Below, piece after piece: positions 50,923-60,659 of a DNA stretch of 64,000 nucleotides. A program made the translations under genes and the position numbers. This DNA is from Acidimicrobiia bacterium (lineage in GTDB: Bacteria > Actinomycetota > Acidimicrobiia > Acidimicrobiales > Aldehydirespiratoraceae). Within the stretch, counting starts at the first letter, position 1, and every line of letters starts with the position of its first letter. The stretch covers positions 186,001-250,000 of the forward strand of contig JAJEHD010000003.1 of the NCBI GenBank assembly GCA_022819505.1. The letters are read 5' to 3'. The notes beneath the pieces were generated by a model that was not told the DNA's origin, did no database searches, and saw nothing but the letters and a program-made list of their open reading frames with translations.

Positions 50923-51729
50923 TCATTGATCCTCGACGGGCACTGCGCCAGATCCCACTTCGCCCAATTCTGTTATTCCGTCTGACAGAACCGGCGGAAC
51001 GCTAGCGGCCTTCCTCTCCAACGCGTCGGTGATTTCAGCAGATGACAGGTTGTGGCCCAGCTTCAGGATGGTGCGGTCGCCTGACTGGTTGAAACGATCG
51101 ATGCTGCCTTTGATGTCGAGGGCCTCGTCGGGAGTGACCACGTAGAAGATGTCGTCACCCTGGACGAACTCCAGCCGCAGCACGCCGATGAGGCCGAGGG
51201 CGCCGGACTCGCCGTCGAGGCCCTGCGACTCCCGGCCGAGCAGGGCCACCGTGTCGCCGGTGCTCAGCGTGCCGAAGGGCGCCTCGGAGGCGGGCAGCCG
51301 GACCTGGATGAGAACCCGGTCCGCCTCGGACTCCGCCGACAGGGGCGGGGTCTCGAACAGGCCCTCGGTGATGAGGGTCCCGGCCGGGATCCGGCCGGTC
51401 GCCCACTTGCCGAGCACGCGGCCGCTCTGGTCGACGGTAAGGGCCGAAGCATTCCCAACGTCGGCCTCGACCACCATGAGGTCGGCGGCGCCGACCTCCT
51501 CCCAGCGCTCGATGGTGCGAGCCGTCATCAGGTACTCGGCCCGCTGGTCGACGCTCTGGAGCACGAACCAGAAGCCGGCCCCGGCCCCGAACACCAGCAC
51601 CAGGCCCAGCACGAGCAGCCCGGCCCGCCGCTGCTTCTGCTGGGCGCCCGGGAGCGCGACCTGCCGTCGCTGGGCTCGCCCGGCCACAGGCCCGGGCGCG
51701 CCTTCTCGCCGGGGAGGAGGATTGGTCAT
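50923..51729 (-). CDS. CpaB/RcpC-like SAF-domain protein
   Basis: A membrane protein of about 268 residues: a basic N-terminus, one helix (AGLLVLGLVLVFGAGAGFWF), then a SAF-like domain (YLMTARTIERWEEVGAADLM, ATGRIPAGTLITEGLF) and a C-terminal part (VRLPASEAPFGTLSTGDTVA). In Tad systems such proteins stabilise the outer part of the machine. ATG 51729 follows AGGA; GTG 51741 is possible. It is the first gene of the operon to tadC. Confidence 0.8.
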   Translation of the reverse strand: MTNPPPRREGAPGPVAGRAQRRQVALPGAQQKQRRAGLLVLGLVLVFGAGAGFWFVLQSVDQRAEYLMTARTIERWEEVGAADLMVVEADVGNASALTVDQSGRVLGKWATGRIPAGTLITEGLFETPPLSAESEADRVLIQVRLPASEAPFGTLSTGDTVALLGRESQGLDGESGALGLIGVLRLEFVQGDDIFYVVTPDEALDIKGSIDRFNQSGDRTILKLGHNLSSAEITDALERKAASVPPVLSDGITELGEVGSGAVPVEDQ

Positions 51730-51741
51730 GGTTCCTGCCAC

Positions 51742-51908
51742 GCGTGATGCCCGCAGGCTGGAGACGCGTCCGTGTCCGGCCGGGTGGGCACTACGAGATC
51801 GTATACAATGTCTGCTGCCTAGATTACTGTTGCTACGCCTGAACCTGTCGATGCAATCTCTGCGTGTGTTGTGGGTGTCAGCCTCCGGTCGCGGCCTAAC
51901 GTTCCCGG
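51742..51908. promoter_or_regulatory. divergent control region of the Tad operon and prepilin peptidase
   Basis: The 167 bases between the CpaB-like start and the prepilin peptidase start include an AT-rich core (GATCGTATACAATG near 51796) that contains the palindrome GTATAC. A promoter for one or both directions is likely here; exact elements cannot be fixed by eye. Confidence 0.4.
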
Positions 51909-52403
51909 GTGGACGTTTCAGCGGTCTGCGTGGCCGCCGCGGCCCTAGGGTGGCTGGCCGCCGGTGTGTGGCTGGCGGTCACCGACCTCCGCACCGGCCT
52001 GCTCCCGACCCGGGTGATCTGGCCCACCGCTGGCGGGGCATGGGTGCTCTATGCGGCGGCGTCGCTGATCGAAGCTGAGTCGGCCGGCCTGATCGGGGCC
52101 GCGCTGGGCGCAGCCGTCTGCGGCGGGATCCTGGCCGCGGTCCACTTCGCCCACCCGCCGTCGATGGGCTTCGGTGACGTCCGCCTGAGCGTGCTCAACG
52201 GTCTGCTGTGCGGCTGGTGGGGCTGGCAGGCCGCCCTGGCGGGCCTGCTGGCCGGGTTCGCGCTGGCCGTGCCCGAGGCCCTGATCGTGATCGTCCGCCA
52301 CGGGATGAGGGCCAGTCGCCCGCTCGGCCCATACCTGCTGGCCGGGGCGGCCGCAGTGGTGGCCTGGGCGATGGCGACCCGGGGCCTGGTCCCGGCGCGC
52401 TAG
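51909..52403 (+). CDS. A24-family prepilin peptidase (TadV/CpaA-like)
   Basis: The 164-residue membrane protein has the two catalytic aspartates of aspartic prepilin peptidases: TDLRTGLLP near residue 26 and GFGDVRLS near 88 (the GxGD motif). Five or so hydrophobic helices surround them. It should cleave pilin and pseudopilin leaders at the membrane. It is divergent from the Tad operon and short, as is usual for TadV. It starts with a GTG. Confidence 0.85.
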   Translation: MDVSAVCVAAAALGWLAAGVWLAVTDLRTGLLPTRVIWPTAGGAWVLYAAASLIEAESAGLIGAALGAAVCGGILAAVHFAHPPSMGFGDVRLSVLNGLLCGWWGWQAALAGLLAGFALAVPEALIVIVRHGMRASRPLGPYLLAGAAAVVAWAMATRGLVPAR

Positions 52404-52415
52404 CGCCCGCGGTCG

Positions 52416-52859
52416 TCAGGCGACCAGCTCGAAGTACTGCACCTCGACCATCAGCGGCAGCAGGTAGCGCACGTAGAAGCTGTGCAGCTTCAACACGGTG
52501 AAGTCCTCGACCTCGTAGCCGATGATGTCGACTCGACCGTCGCGGGCCGCGAACGCTTCGGCCCGGCGGAGGACCTCCTTCAGCTCGTCCAGGCTGTCGA
52601 CGGCCATCCCGAAATGGTCGCCCCTGGGGGCCTGCATGGGGTTGTCGTCGGCGATGACGAACACGAACTGGTCATAGGAGTGCACCCCCATCACCAGCCG
52701 CTTGCGGTCCTCGGTCATGGCGGGGTGCTCCCGCCAGCCGAACACCTCGCCGTAGAAGCGGGTGATGTCGGCCCTTCCCGCCTCGTCGAGCACTTCCGCG
52801 GGCACGCTCATGGCCACATGGTTGAAACGGCCCGGTCCCTTGAACCCTTCGTCGGTCAT
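52416..52859 (-). CDS. VOC (glyoxalase/dioxygenase) superfamily protein
   Basis: The 147-residue protein has VOC-type beta-alpha-beta pattern: RFNHVAMSVP with a possible metal His, DHFGMAVDSLDELKEVL with another His, and VEVQYFELV near the end with Glu. VOC proteins bind a metal and act on small molecules. The start ATG overlaps the alcohol dehydrogenase stop (ATGA). It is last in an operon with the dehydrogenase, the ligase and the SnoaL-like gene. Confidence 0.8.
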   Translation of the reverse strand: MTDEGFKGPGRFNHVAMSVPAEVLDEAGRADITRFYGEVFGWREHPAMTEDRKRLVMGVHSYDQFVFVIADDNPMQAPRGDHFGMAVDSLDELKEVLRRAEAFAARDGRVDIIGYEVEDFTVLKLHSFYVRYLLPLMVEVQYFELVA

Positions 52860-53884
52860 GGTTGCACCAGTACCTTTCCGGCCACCTCGCCGGAGCGTAG
52901 GCGGCCCATGGTGTCGAGGATGCCGTCGAGGCCGACGGGGTCCGGCTCGAGCAGCACCTCCATCGGGAGCGCGCCCGACGCGATCAGGTCGAGCGCGGCA
53001 CCCAGGCCGCCGGGGTCGTACTCGTAGGCGCCGGTCACCACCAGCTCGTTGAGGATCATCCGGCTGGTGTCGAGCCTCGGGTAGTCCATGCCGGTGCCCA
53101 CGAGCACCATCGTCCCACCCCCGGCGAGTTGGGTGAGTCCGGCCTGGGCGGCCTGGCGGGCCCCTGAGGTCTCGAACACCCAGCCGACGGCGTCGGCGGC
53201 GACCTGGCCGGGATGGCCGGGGTCTCGGAGGTCGTCGGCCGGGCGCGCCGCGGCCCCCAGCCGCCGGGCCAGCTCCTGGCGCCGGGGGTGGGGCTCGACC
53301 ACAGTCACTTCTGCGCCGCGGGCCATCAGCACGGCCACGACCGCGGCCCCGATCGGTCCGCAGCCGAACACCAGCGCGCGGCCGCCCGGCTCGAAGGATC
53401 CCTTCGTGACGGCGTGCATGGCCACCGCCAGCGGCTCCGCGTAGGCCGCCTCCCGCAGGCCGACCCCGTCGGGGACCGGGGTGAGGTTGCGGTGGTCGAC
53501 GGCCAGATAGCCGGCGAAGGCGCCCGAGTGGTGGTCGTCCACCCCGGCGAGGGGGCGCTGGACGCACAGACCGGGCTGGCCCGCCCGGCAGTACTGGCAC
53601 CGGCCGCACTCGACCCAGCCCCGTCCCACCACCGGGGTGCCCACCTCGATGCGGGCTTCGGCCCCGGATGCGGCCACCCGTCCCGACCACTCGTGCCCGA
53701 GCACGGAGCCGGGCGCGCCCCAGCCGTCGAGCACCATGTGGAGATCGGTGCCGCACAGCCCGCAGTAGGCCACCTCCACCAGGGCGTCGTGGGTGCCCAG
53801 CACCGGGACGGGCACGTCAGCGACCTCGAGCTCGCCCTGGCGCCGGTAGACAGCGGCCGGCATCGTGGCCGGTATCGGAGTCAC
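52856..53884 (-). CDS. zinc-dependent alcohol dehydrogenase (MDR family)
   Basis: The 342-residue protein has the catalytic-zinc residues in YCGLCGTDLHM and GHEWSG, four structural-zinc cysteines in CGRCQYCRAGQPGLC, and the nucleotide-binding glycines in VFGCGPIGAAVV. It should oxidise an alcohol or polyol with NAD(P). GTG 53884 overlaps the stop of the ligase gene; ATG 53863 is an alternative. The substrate is unknown. Confidence 0.87.
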   Translation of the reverse strand: MTPIPATMPAAVYRRQGELEVADVPVPVLGTHDALVEVAYCGLCGTDLHMVLDGWGAPGSVLGHEWSGRVAASGAEARIEVGTPVVGRGWVECGRCQYCRAGQPGLCVQRPLAGVDDHHSGAFAGYLAVDHRNLTPVPDGVGLREAAYAEPLAVAMHAVTKGSFEPGGRALVFGCGPIGAAVVAVLMARGAEVTVVEPHPRRQELARRLGAAARPADDLRDPGHPGQVAADAVGWVFETSGARQAAQAGLTQLAGGGTMVLVGTGMDYPRLDTSRMILNELVVTGAYEYDPGGLGAALDLIASGALPMEVLLEPDPVGLDGILDTMGRLRSGEVAGKVLVQP

Positions 53885-55326
53885 GACCCGGCTCCGCCCG
53901 ACCGGCCCGCACCGGCGGCCCGCAGGCGGGCAGCGAGCTTCATGCGGTCTACTTTGCCCGATGCCAGCACGGGAAGCTCCTCCAGCACCTCGACCCGCTC
54001 CGGGGTGATGAACCGGGCCGCCCCCCGCTGGGCGAACCACTGGCGGCAGGCGGCCAGGTCGAACCCGCCGGGCGCCACCACGAAGGCGGCTACCCGCTCG
54101 CCCAGCCGGTCGTCGGGCTCGGCCACCGCGGCGGCCTGGAGCACCGCAGGGTGGGCCTCCAGATGCTGCTCCACCTCGGCCGCGGAGATGTTCTCGCCGC
54201 TGCGGATGATGCGGTCGCCGAGGCGGCCGGTGATGGTCACCCAGCCGTCGTCGAGGGTGGCCAGGTCGCCGGTACGGAACCATCCGTCGACGAAGGCGGC
54301 CTCGGTGTCGACTGGGTCGAGATAGCCCCGGGCCAGCTCGGGCCCGGTCACCCAAAGCTCGCCGGATGGGTCGACCCGGAGCCGGGCCTCCCCGAAGGCC
54401 CGGCCGTCGGTGAGGGTCATCCGGTCGGGCGGGTCGTCGAAGCGGGAGGTGGCGACGGTGGGCGCCTCGGTTGAGCCGTAGGAGCGCTTGACGACCACGC
54501 CCAGCGTGGCTGCGGCCCGTTGACAGAAGGCGGGCGTCACCCCGGCGCCGCCGCAGGAGATCATCCGCAGCGTCGCAACCCGGGAGGGCTCGAAGCTGTC
54601 GCAGTCCATGAGGGTCGTGAACAGCGTGGGCGGCCCCACCATGTAGGTGACCGACTCCCGCTCGATCAACGCCAGAGCCTCCTCGGGCTCCCAGCGGGCC
54701 ATCAGCGCCGTCTTCATTCCCGAGGCCCCGGGTATCAGCACTCCGTGCAGCAGCCCGGCCATATGGGCCAGCGGCGACGGGACCAGGGCGCAGTCGTCGC
54801 GGGTGAGGCCGTGGGCCTCGCTGAGCTGGACGGGCTTGTAGGCCAGGCTCCCGTGGGTGTGGACTACCCCTCGAGGCGTGCCGGTGGAACCGGAGGTGAA
54901 CATCACCACGGCGTCGTCGCCGGTGACGGCTTCCGCCGGAACGCCGGCCGCGGCGCCGCCCTCCGCGGTCAGTTCATCCACGTTGACCGGATGGACCCCG
55001 GGGACCGGCGGGAAGTCGGGTCCCGCGATGGTCACGACCGGTCGAGCCTGCTCCAGCGCCTGGGCCAGCTGGTGAGAGCCGGCGGCGGGATGCAACGCCA
55101 CCGCCACCGCCCCTGTCCGCCAGCAAGCCCGGTACACGACCACCGCGTCCACACCGGTCGGCAGCCGGAACGCCACCCGGTCGCCCGGTGCCACATCCCG
55201 GGCCTTGAGCGCAGCCGCGACCGCCTCGACCCGGCTCTCGACTTCACCCGATGAGTACCGCCCGCCGGTGTCCACGACCAGGTCGTCGCGGGCCGGCGCT
55301 CCCGCCAGCAGCCCGTCGAGCGTCAT
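53881..55326 (-). CDS. AMP-forming acyl-CoA ligase
   Basis: The 481-residue ANL enzyme has MFTSGSTGTPRGVVHTH near 155, GGAGVTPAFC, SYGSTEAPTVA, the A7-A8 segment WFRTGDLATLDDGW plus GRLGDRIIRSGENIS, and the C-terminal LPVLASGKVDRMKL with the catalytic lysine. It activates an unknown carboxylic acid. It overlaps the dehydrogenase gene by 4 bases. Confidence 0.88.
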   Translation of the reverse strand: MTLDGLLAGAPARDDLVVDTGGRYSSGEVESRVEAVAAALKARDVAPGDRVAFRLPTGVDAVVVYRACWRTGAVAVALHPAAGSHQLAQALEQARPVVTIAGPDFPPVPGVHPVNVDELTAEGGAAAGVPAEAVTGDDAVVMFTSGSTGTPRGVVHTHGSLAYKPVQLSEAHGLTRDDCALVPSPLAHMAGLLHGVLIPGASGMKTALMARWEPEEALALIERESVTYMVGPPTLFTTLMDCDSFEPSRVATLRMISCGGAGVTPAFCQRAAATLGVVVKRSYGSTEAPTVATSRFDDPPDRMTLTDGRAFGEARLRVDPSGELWVTGPELARGYLDPVDTEAAFVDGWFRTGDLATLDDGWVTITGRLGDRIIRSGENISAAEVEQHLEAHPAVLQAAAVAEPDDRLGERVAAFVVAPGGFDLAACRQWFAQRGAARFITPERVEVLEELPVLASGKVDRMKLAARLRAAGAGRSGGAGS

Positions 55327-55333
55327 GACCCCC

Positions 55334-55783
55334 TCAGTCGGGCAGGCCGGTGGGTTCGTCGCCGGTGAACACGATCTCCCGGCCGGCCACCTGCCAGCCG
55401 TCGGCGCCCCTACGCAGGATGTCGTAGTAGCGGCCGGTCTGCAGGATCTTGTTGTCCTTGGCCACGAAGGCGAAATCGGTGGTGGCGTTGGCCTCGTCGC
55501 CGTGCAGGTTGATCCGGGGCTCGCTGATCAGGTGCTTGCCCCGGAGCTCGTCCGTCTGGAACGGCTCGATCATGGCCCGCATCTCGGCCCGGCCCTGGGT
55601 CCGTTGCCCCATGACCGCGAACCGGCAGTCCTCGGTGTACAGCGAAGCCCACTCCTCGAAGTGGCCGTCGTCGAGCCATTGGCAGCATCCCGCCAGCAGC
55701 CGGCGGATCGCGGCGGTGTCTATCAGCAACTGGATCGCGTCAGCCGTCGCCGCCGCCTCCAGGTTCTGAGCGGTCTCGTCCAT
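55334..55783 (-). CDS. SnoaL-like / NTF2-fold protein
   Basis: The 149-residue protein has the NTF2-like pattern: AIRRLLAGCCQWLDDGHFEE, WASLYTEDCRFAVMG, then RGKHLISEPRINLHGDEANA and GRYYDILRRGADGWQVAGRE. Members are small cyclases, isomerases, hydratases or dioxygenase beta-subunit relatives; no catalytic set can be fixed here. It is first in the operon with the ligase, and divergent from the acyl-CoA dehydrogenase at 55855. Confidence 0.8.
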   Translation of the reverse strand: MDETAQNLEAAATADAIQLLIDTAAIRRLLAGCCQWLDDGHFEEWASLYTEDCRFAVMGQRTQGRAEMRAMIEPFQTDELRGKHLISEPRINLHGDEANATTDFAFVAKDNKILQTGRYYDILRRGADGWQVAGREIVFTGDEPTGLPD

Positions 55784-55854
55784 CCCCCGACGCTACCGGC
55801 CCCCGGTCGGACGCTGCCCAATAAGCGGTCGGCCAGCGGTAGGGTCCGCGGCAC

Positions 55855-57024
55855 ATGGACCTATCGCTTTCGGCCCCCGAGAAGGCCTTCGCACTCCAGT
55901 TGCGGGACTGGCTGGCCCGCAACGTCGAGCGGCCCGAACCCGGTCTCAGCCCCGGCGAGGCGATCGCCTGGGGCCGCCGGTGGCAGGCCAAGCTGGCCGG
56001 AGCCCGCATGGTCGCCATCGCCTGGCCCGAGTCGGTGGGGGGACGGGGAGCGACCCCGGTGGAGGTGGCCCTCTACAACATGGAGTACGCCCGGGCCGGC
56101 GCGCCCCAGCCCGTCAACCGGGTCGGCATCAACCTGGCCGGGCCCACCCTGCTGGCCCACGGCACGCTCGAGCAGCAGGCCCGCTGGCTGCCGTCGATCC
56201 TCGACGCCGGCGAGCTCTGGTGCCAGCTGTTCAGCGAGCCCGGCGCGGGATCGGACCTGGCGTCGCTCAGGACCACGGCCGAGCCGGCCGCCGGCGGCTG
56301 GCTGGTCACCGGTGAGAAGGTGTGGACCTCCTACGCCGGGTTCTCGAAATGGGGGATCGCCCTGGTGCGCACCGGCGCCGACACCGGGCAGGGCCGCCAC
56401 CGGGGGATCTCATGCATGGTGATCGACATGGAGGCGCCGGGGGTGGAGATCCATCCCCTGCGCCAGATCACCGGTGAGTTCGAGTTCAACCAGGTCGTGC
56501 TGGACGGGGTCCACGTTCCGGACGACCAGCTGGTGGGCGGGCTGAACCAGGGCTGGGCGGTGGCCGGCACCACCCTGGCCCACGAGCGGGGCACGGCCTA
56601 CCCGTTCAAGGAGCAGGTCGTCCATGAGATCTACCTGGACGAGCTCATGGCCGACGCCCGGGCCCTCGCCGCGCTGGACGATCCGGTGGCCGCCGATCAG
56701 ATCGTCGACGCCTATGTCGCCCTGGGGCTGCTGCGCCTGCGGAACTACCGCACGCTGTCGCGTTTGGGCCGCGGGATCGAGCCCGGGCCGGACTCCAGCA
56801 TCACCAAGCTCGCCCACTCGTCGATGACCCGGCAGTTCTCGACGACCGCGCTGGGCGTGCTCGGAGACGATGCCCCCCTCTGGCCCGAATCGAGCGAAGA
56901 GCTCGCGGCAGGCACCTGGCAGCGCCAGTGGCTGTGGTCGAAGGCGGGCTCCATCGCGGGCGGGACCGACGAGATCCAGCGCAACATCGTCGCCGAGCGT
57001 CTGCTCGGCCTGCCCAGGGGCTGA
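55855..57024 (+). CDS. acyl-CoA dehydrogenase
   Basis: The 389-residue flavoenzyme has CQLFSEPGAGSDLASLRTTA, GWLVTGEKVWTSYAGFSKWG, PLRQITGEFEFNQVVLDGV and the C-terminal SIAGGTDEIQRNIVAERLLG. It makes an enoyl-CoA and passes electrons to ETF. It closely resembles the enzyme at 22520. Only about 70 bases separate it from the divergent SnoaL-like gene; both may act on the same acyl-CoA. Confidence 0.88.
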   Translation: MDLSLSAPEKAFALQLRDWLARNVERPEPGLSPGEAIAWGRRWQAKLAGARMVAIAWPESVGGRGATPVEVALYNMEYARAGAPQPVNRVGINLAGPTLLAHGTLEQQARWLPSILDAGELWCQLFSEPGAGSDLASLRTTAEPAAGGWLVTGEKVWTSYAGFSKWGIALVRTGADTGQGRHRGISCMVIDMEAPGVEIHPLRQITGEFEFNQVVLDGVHVPDDQLVGGLNQGWAVAGTTLAHERGTAYPFKEQVVHEIYLDELMADARALAALDDPVAADQIVDAYVALGLLRLRNYRTLSRLGRGIEPGPDSSITKLAHSSMTRQFSTTALGVLGDDAPLWPESSEELAAGTWQRQWLWSKAGSIAGGTDEIQRNIVAERLLGLPRG

Positions 57025-57088
57025 AGTCGCGAACGCGGCCGTACATGGCAGTATGGAGGGCAACAGGTACGAGCAGAGCGGGGACGTC

Positions 57089-57919
57089 ATGAGCGACGCA
57101 GCCGTACAAGCCTCTGAGCCGCCCGCGGCGGCGCGGGCGGTGGACGCGGTCAAGATCTACGGGTCGGGCGAGACCGAAGTCCGGGCCCTCGACGGTGTGA
57201 ACATCACCTTCGAGCAGGGTCGCTTCACCGCGATCATGGGTCCGTCGGGGTCGGGCAAGTCGACGCTCATGCAGTGCATGGCCGGGCTCGACGATCTCAC
57301 CGAGGGCCGGGCCTACATCGGCGACACCGACCTCAGCACCCTGTCGGACAAGGAGTTGACCAGGCTGCGGCGCGGCCGGGTTGGCTTCATCTTCCAGGCC
57401 TTCAACCTGGTGCCCACGCTGACCGCCATCGAGAACATCAACCTGCCCCTCGCACTGGCCCGGCGCGAGCCCGACCGGGAGTGGGTGGACAGGGTGATCG
57501 CGACCGTGGGGTTGGAGGACCGGTTGAACCACCGGCCCAACGAGCTGTCCGGCGGCCAGCAGCAGCGGGTGGCGGTGTCGAGGGCGCTGGCCAGCAAGCC
57601 GGAGGTCATCTTCGCCGATGAGCCCACCGGCAACCTCGACTCCCGTTCCGGCACCGACGTGCTGCGGTTCATGCGCGAGGCGGTGGACGACCTGGGCCAG
57701 ACCATCGTGATGGTGACCCACGACGCCAGGGCGGCGTCGTTCGCGGACCGGGCGGTGTTCCTGTCCGACGGCAGCCTCAAGGGCGAGATCATCAGCCCCA
57801 CCGCCGAGCAGATCCTCGACTACATGAAGATCCTGCAGGTCGGCCAGTTCATCCGGGGAGTCCCCGAGGGCGCCACGGTGGACCAGATCCTTGAGTTCTT
57901 CGAAGAACTCGAAGAGTGA
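57089..57919 (+). CDS. ABC transporter ATP-binding protein (MacB/LolD type)
   Basis: The 276-residue ATPase has Walker A GPSGSGKST, the Q-loop VGFIFQAFNLVPTLTAIEN, the signature LSGGQQQRVAVSRAL, Walker B VIFADEPTGNLDSRSG and the H-loop VTHDARAAS, the LolD/MacB pattern. It powers the FtsX-type permease encoded 49 bases downstream. A C-terminal helical tail (DQILEFFEELEE) follows. ATG 57089 is preferred over an ATG at 57053. Confidence 0.9.
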   Translation: MSDAAVQASEPPAAARAVDAVKIYGSGETEVRALDGVNITFEQGRFTAIMGPSGSGKSTLMQCMAGLDDLTEGRAYIGDTDLSTLSDKELTRLRRGRVGFIFQAFNLVPTLTAIENINLPLALARREPDREWVDRVIATVGLEDRLNHRPNELSGGQQQRVAVSRALASKPEVIFADEPTGNLDSRSGTDVLRFMREAVDDLGQTIVMVTHDARAASFADRAVFLSDGSLKGEIISPTAEQILDYMKILQVGQFIRGVPEGATVDQILEFFEELEE

Positions 57920-57968
57920 CGTCACCCCGCGCGAGGTGCCGATCTCGCCCTGATCCCGTAACGGTTCG

Positions 57969-60551
57969 ATGACCCTGCTGCGATACAGCCTTCGCAACGT
58001 CGTCGGGACGAAGATCCGGTTCGCGCTCACCAGCCTCGCGGTGGTGGCCGGCGTGGCCCTCACCGTCGGTGTGCTGATCAACACCGACGGTCTCCGCTCC
58101 TCCCTGAGCGGTCTGGCCGGACAGCTCTACGACCACGTCGACCTCTCGGTCCGGTCGCAGTCGGGCCTCGGCGATGTCGACCAGTGGGAGGACCTGCCGT
58201 TGCTCGACCCGTCGTTGGAGGACCGGCTGGAGGCCATCGACGGGGTGGAGCGGGCGGCCGGAGCGGTGTCGGAGTTCAGCGTCGTGGTCATCGACGCCGA
58301 CGGCCACGCCCTGGATCCCGGACTCGGCGGCCAGCAGGCGGGCATGGGCTGGCCCACCGACGAGTCGCTGGGCAGGATCTTCGTTCTCGACGACGGGGTC
58401 AGCCGCCGGCCCTCCGGAGGAGACGAGTTCGTAATCGACCATCACACCGCGGCCGACTTCGGACTCGAGATCGGCGAGCGCTATAAGGTCGCCACCCCGA
58501 CCGGCACCCACCCCTTCGAACTGGTCGGCGTCTTCTACTTCATGGAGCCAGACCTACGGGCCCCGTTCCAGCTGGTCGCCTGGGACATGTCCACCGCCCG
58601 TCAGGTCCTGCACGACGGGGGCGGCTACGACCTCATCGACGTGCGGCTGTCGCCCGGCGCCTCGCTGGAGACGGTCACGGCGTCGATCGAGAGCGCGCTC
58701 GGCCCGTCGGTCGACGTCCTCTCGCGGCAGGAGCAGGTCGACGCCCGAGACCAGGAGTTCAGCGAGATCCTCGCGCTCTTCCGCAACGCGCTGCTGGCGT
58801 TCGCGGTCATCGTGCTGTTCATCTCGGCGTTCATCACCTACAACACCTTCACGCTGGTCGCAGGCCAGCGCATCAAGGAGTTCGGCCTGCTGCGGGTGCT
58901 GGGAGCCGACCGGCGCCAGGTGGCCCAGACGGTGGCGGTCGAGGCTCTGGTGATGGGCGCAGTGGCCGCGGTGGTGGGCTTCGGCCTCGGAATCCTGGTT
59001 GCGATGGGACTCTCGGCCGTGCTGGTCGCCACCAACGACAGCCTGCCCCGGGCCGAGCTGGTCATCGGCGGCGCCCCGATCATCGCCGCGCTGGTGCTCG
59101 GTGTGGGCGTGACCCTGTTCACCGCCCTCTGGCCGGCCATGCGGGCCCGCCGGGTGACGCCGATGGTGGCGCTGGCCGACGACGCCGACATCGATCCCTA
59201 CAGCCGGCGCCGGTCGGTGGTCGTCGGATCGGTGGTCGGCGGGACCGGTCTGGTCCTCATGGCCGCGGGGCTGCTCTCGGAACCGTCCACGCCGGCGCTG
59301 ATCCTGATGCTGGGCCTGGGCGCGATCGGGATGCTGCTGGGCGTCAACATACTCAGCCCCGCCGTCGCCGGGCCGATGTCGGAGATGCTGGGATGGCCGG
59401 CCGCTCGGGCGTTCGCCCTGAACGGGCGCCTGGCCCGGCTGAACGCGGTCCGCAACCCTCGCCGCACCGCCACCACCGCCTCGGCGCTGATGATCGGGCT
59501 GGCCATGGTGTCGCTGGTCACCGTGCTCGGCAACTCGTTCAAGCAGACCCTGAACGGCCAGCTGGAGGACTCGGTGCGGGCCGACTGGATGATGTGCGCC
59601 GGCTCCTGCGACAACCGGGAACTCATGTTCAGCCGGCAGGCCGCCTCGACTCTGGCCGGGCTGCCGGAAATCGAGTCGGTGGAGGCCTTCCGGTACCGCA
59701 TCGACGGGGTGCGCGCCCCCGACGGCACTCAGCACCTGCTGACCTCGGCCAGCCTCGCCTCGTTCTCGAGCCATGTCGACCCCGGCGTAACCTCCGGCAG
59801 CCTGGCCGGGGCCGGTCCCGGGGACGTGATGGTGCACGTCGACATCGCCGGCGACCTCGGCCTGGCTGCGGGCGATGACGTGCGCCTGGAGTTCTCCAGC
59901 CAGCAGCAGGCCACTCTCCGGGTGGTGGCCCTCCATTCCGAGGATTCGGTGGCGGGGTCCTGGGTCATCGACCACCGGGACTGGGACCGCTACCTCGTCG
60001 GAGACCAGGACAGCCTGGTCACCGCCATCAGCGCGGCGGGAGTCGGCCCCGACGAGGCTCGGGCTGCGCTGCGGGCGGGACTGGCCGACTACCCGCAGGT
60101 AGAGGTGCGCGACCAAGCCGAGTACCGCGACAGCAGGGCCACACAGGTCGACGCGCTGCTGGCGGTGATCAACGTGTTCCTGATTCTCGCCCTGCTGATC
60201 GCGGTGATGGGCTTCTCCAACACCATGGCCCTGTCGGTGTTCGAGCGGACCCGCGAGATCGGGCTGCTGCGAGCCGTCGGCATGGGCAAATGGCAGATCC
60301 GCTCCGCCATCCTGCTGGAGGGGAGCATCGTGGCCGTCTTCGGCGGGCTGATCGGCGTTGTCACCGGGGCGGTGACCGGCTCCATCACGGCCCTGGCCCT
60401 CCCCGGCGACATCGTCTCATCGGTGGCGGTGCCGTGGCCGACCATGGTGGTGTACCTGATCGTGGCCGCCGTGGCCGGGCTGCTGGCGGCCCTGGCGCCG
60501 GCCCGCCGAGCCAACCGCATCAACCTGCTAGAGGCCATCTCCTACCACTAG
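57969..60551 (+). CDS. ABC transporter permease with two FtsX domains
   Basis: The 860-residue protein begins with a membrane helix (FALTSLAVVAGVALTVGVLI), an extracytoplasmic domain, then an FtsX helix group with ITYNTFTLVAGQRIKEFGLL near 290. A second extracytoplasmic domain and another FtsX group follow, with INVFLILALLIAVMGFSNTM near 735 and FERTREIGLLRAVGMG. Such permeases export or extract lipids, lipoproteins or antibiotics rather than import. It pairs with the ATPase at 57089. A 51-bp repeat follows its stop. Confidence 0.88.
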   Translation: MTLLRYSLRNVVGTKIRFALTSLAVVAGVALTVGVLINTDGLRSSLSGLAGQLYDHVDLSVRSQSGLGDVDQWEDLPLLDPSLEDRLEAIDGVERAAGAVSEFSVVVIDADGHALDPGLGGQQAGMGWPTDESLGRIFVLDDGVSRRPSGGDEFVIDHHTAADFGLEIGERYKVATPTGTHPFELVGVFYFMEPDLRAPFQLVAWDMSTARQVLHDGGGYDLIDVRLSPGASLETVTASIESALGPSVDVLSRQEQVDARDQEFSEILALFRNALLAFAVIVLFISAFITYNTFTLVAGQRIKEFGLLRVLGADRRQVAQTVAVEALVMGAVAAVVGFGLGILVAMGLSAVLVATNDSLPRAELVIGGAPIIAALVLGVGVTLFTALWPAMRARRVTPMVALADDADIDPYSRRRSVVVGSVVGGTGLVLMAAGLLSEPSTPALILMLGLGAIGMLLGVNILSPAVAGPMSEMLGWPAARAFALNGRLARLNAVRNPRRTATTASALMIGLAMVSLVTVLGNSFKQTLNGQLEDSVRADWMMCAGSCDNRELMFSRQAASTLAGLPEIESVEAFRYRIDGVRAPDGTQHLLTSASLASFSSHVDPGVTSGSLAGAGPGDVMVHVDIAGDLGLAAGDDVRLEFSSQQQATLRVVALHSEDSVAGSWVIDHRDWDRYLVGDQDSLVTAISAAGVGPDEARAALRAGLADYPQVEVRDQAEYRDSRATQVDALLAVINVFLILALLIAVMGFSNTMALSVFERTREIGLLRAVGMGKWQIRSAILLEGSIVAVFGGLIGVVTGAVTGSITALALPGDIVSSVAVPWPTMVVYLIVAAVAGLLAALAPARRANRINLLEAISYH

Positions 60552-60579
60552 CGATCGAACCGCCACGGGCAGGCCTCAA

Positions 60580-60630
60580 CCCAAATCTGTAGAGAAACCC
60601 GTCGTATAGAGGGAGAACCAGGGCAGATTT
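60580..60630 (-). repeat. 51-bp dispersed repeat, copy 4 of 5 (inverted)
   Basis: On the minus strand it begins AAATCTG and ends CTCTACAGATTTGGG; here the terminal inverted repeat AAATCTG/CAGATTT is perfect. It lies 29 bases after the FtsX permease stop. With copy 5 at 62356 it flanks the acyl-CoA ligase gene in inverted orientation. Confidence 0.78.
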
Positions 60631-60659
60631 CGAGGCGAGCTTGGTTCTACGCTCTGACT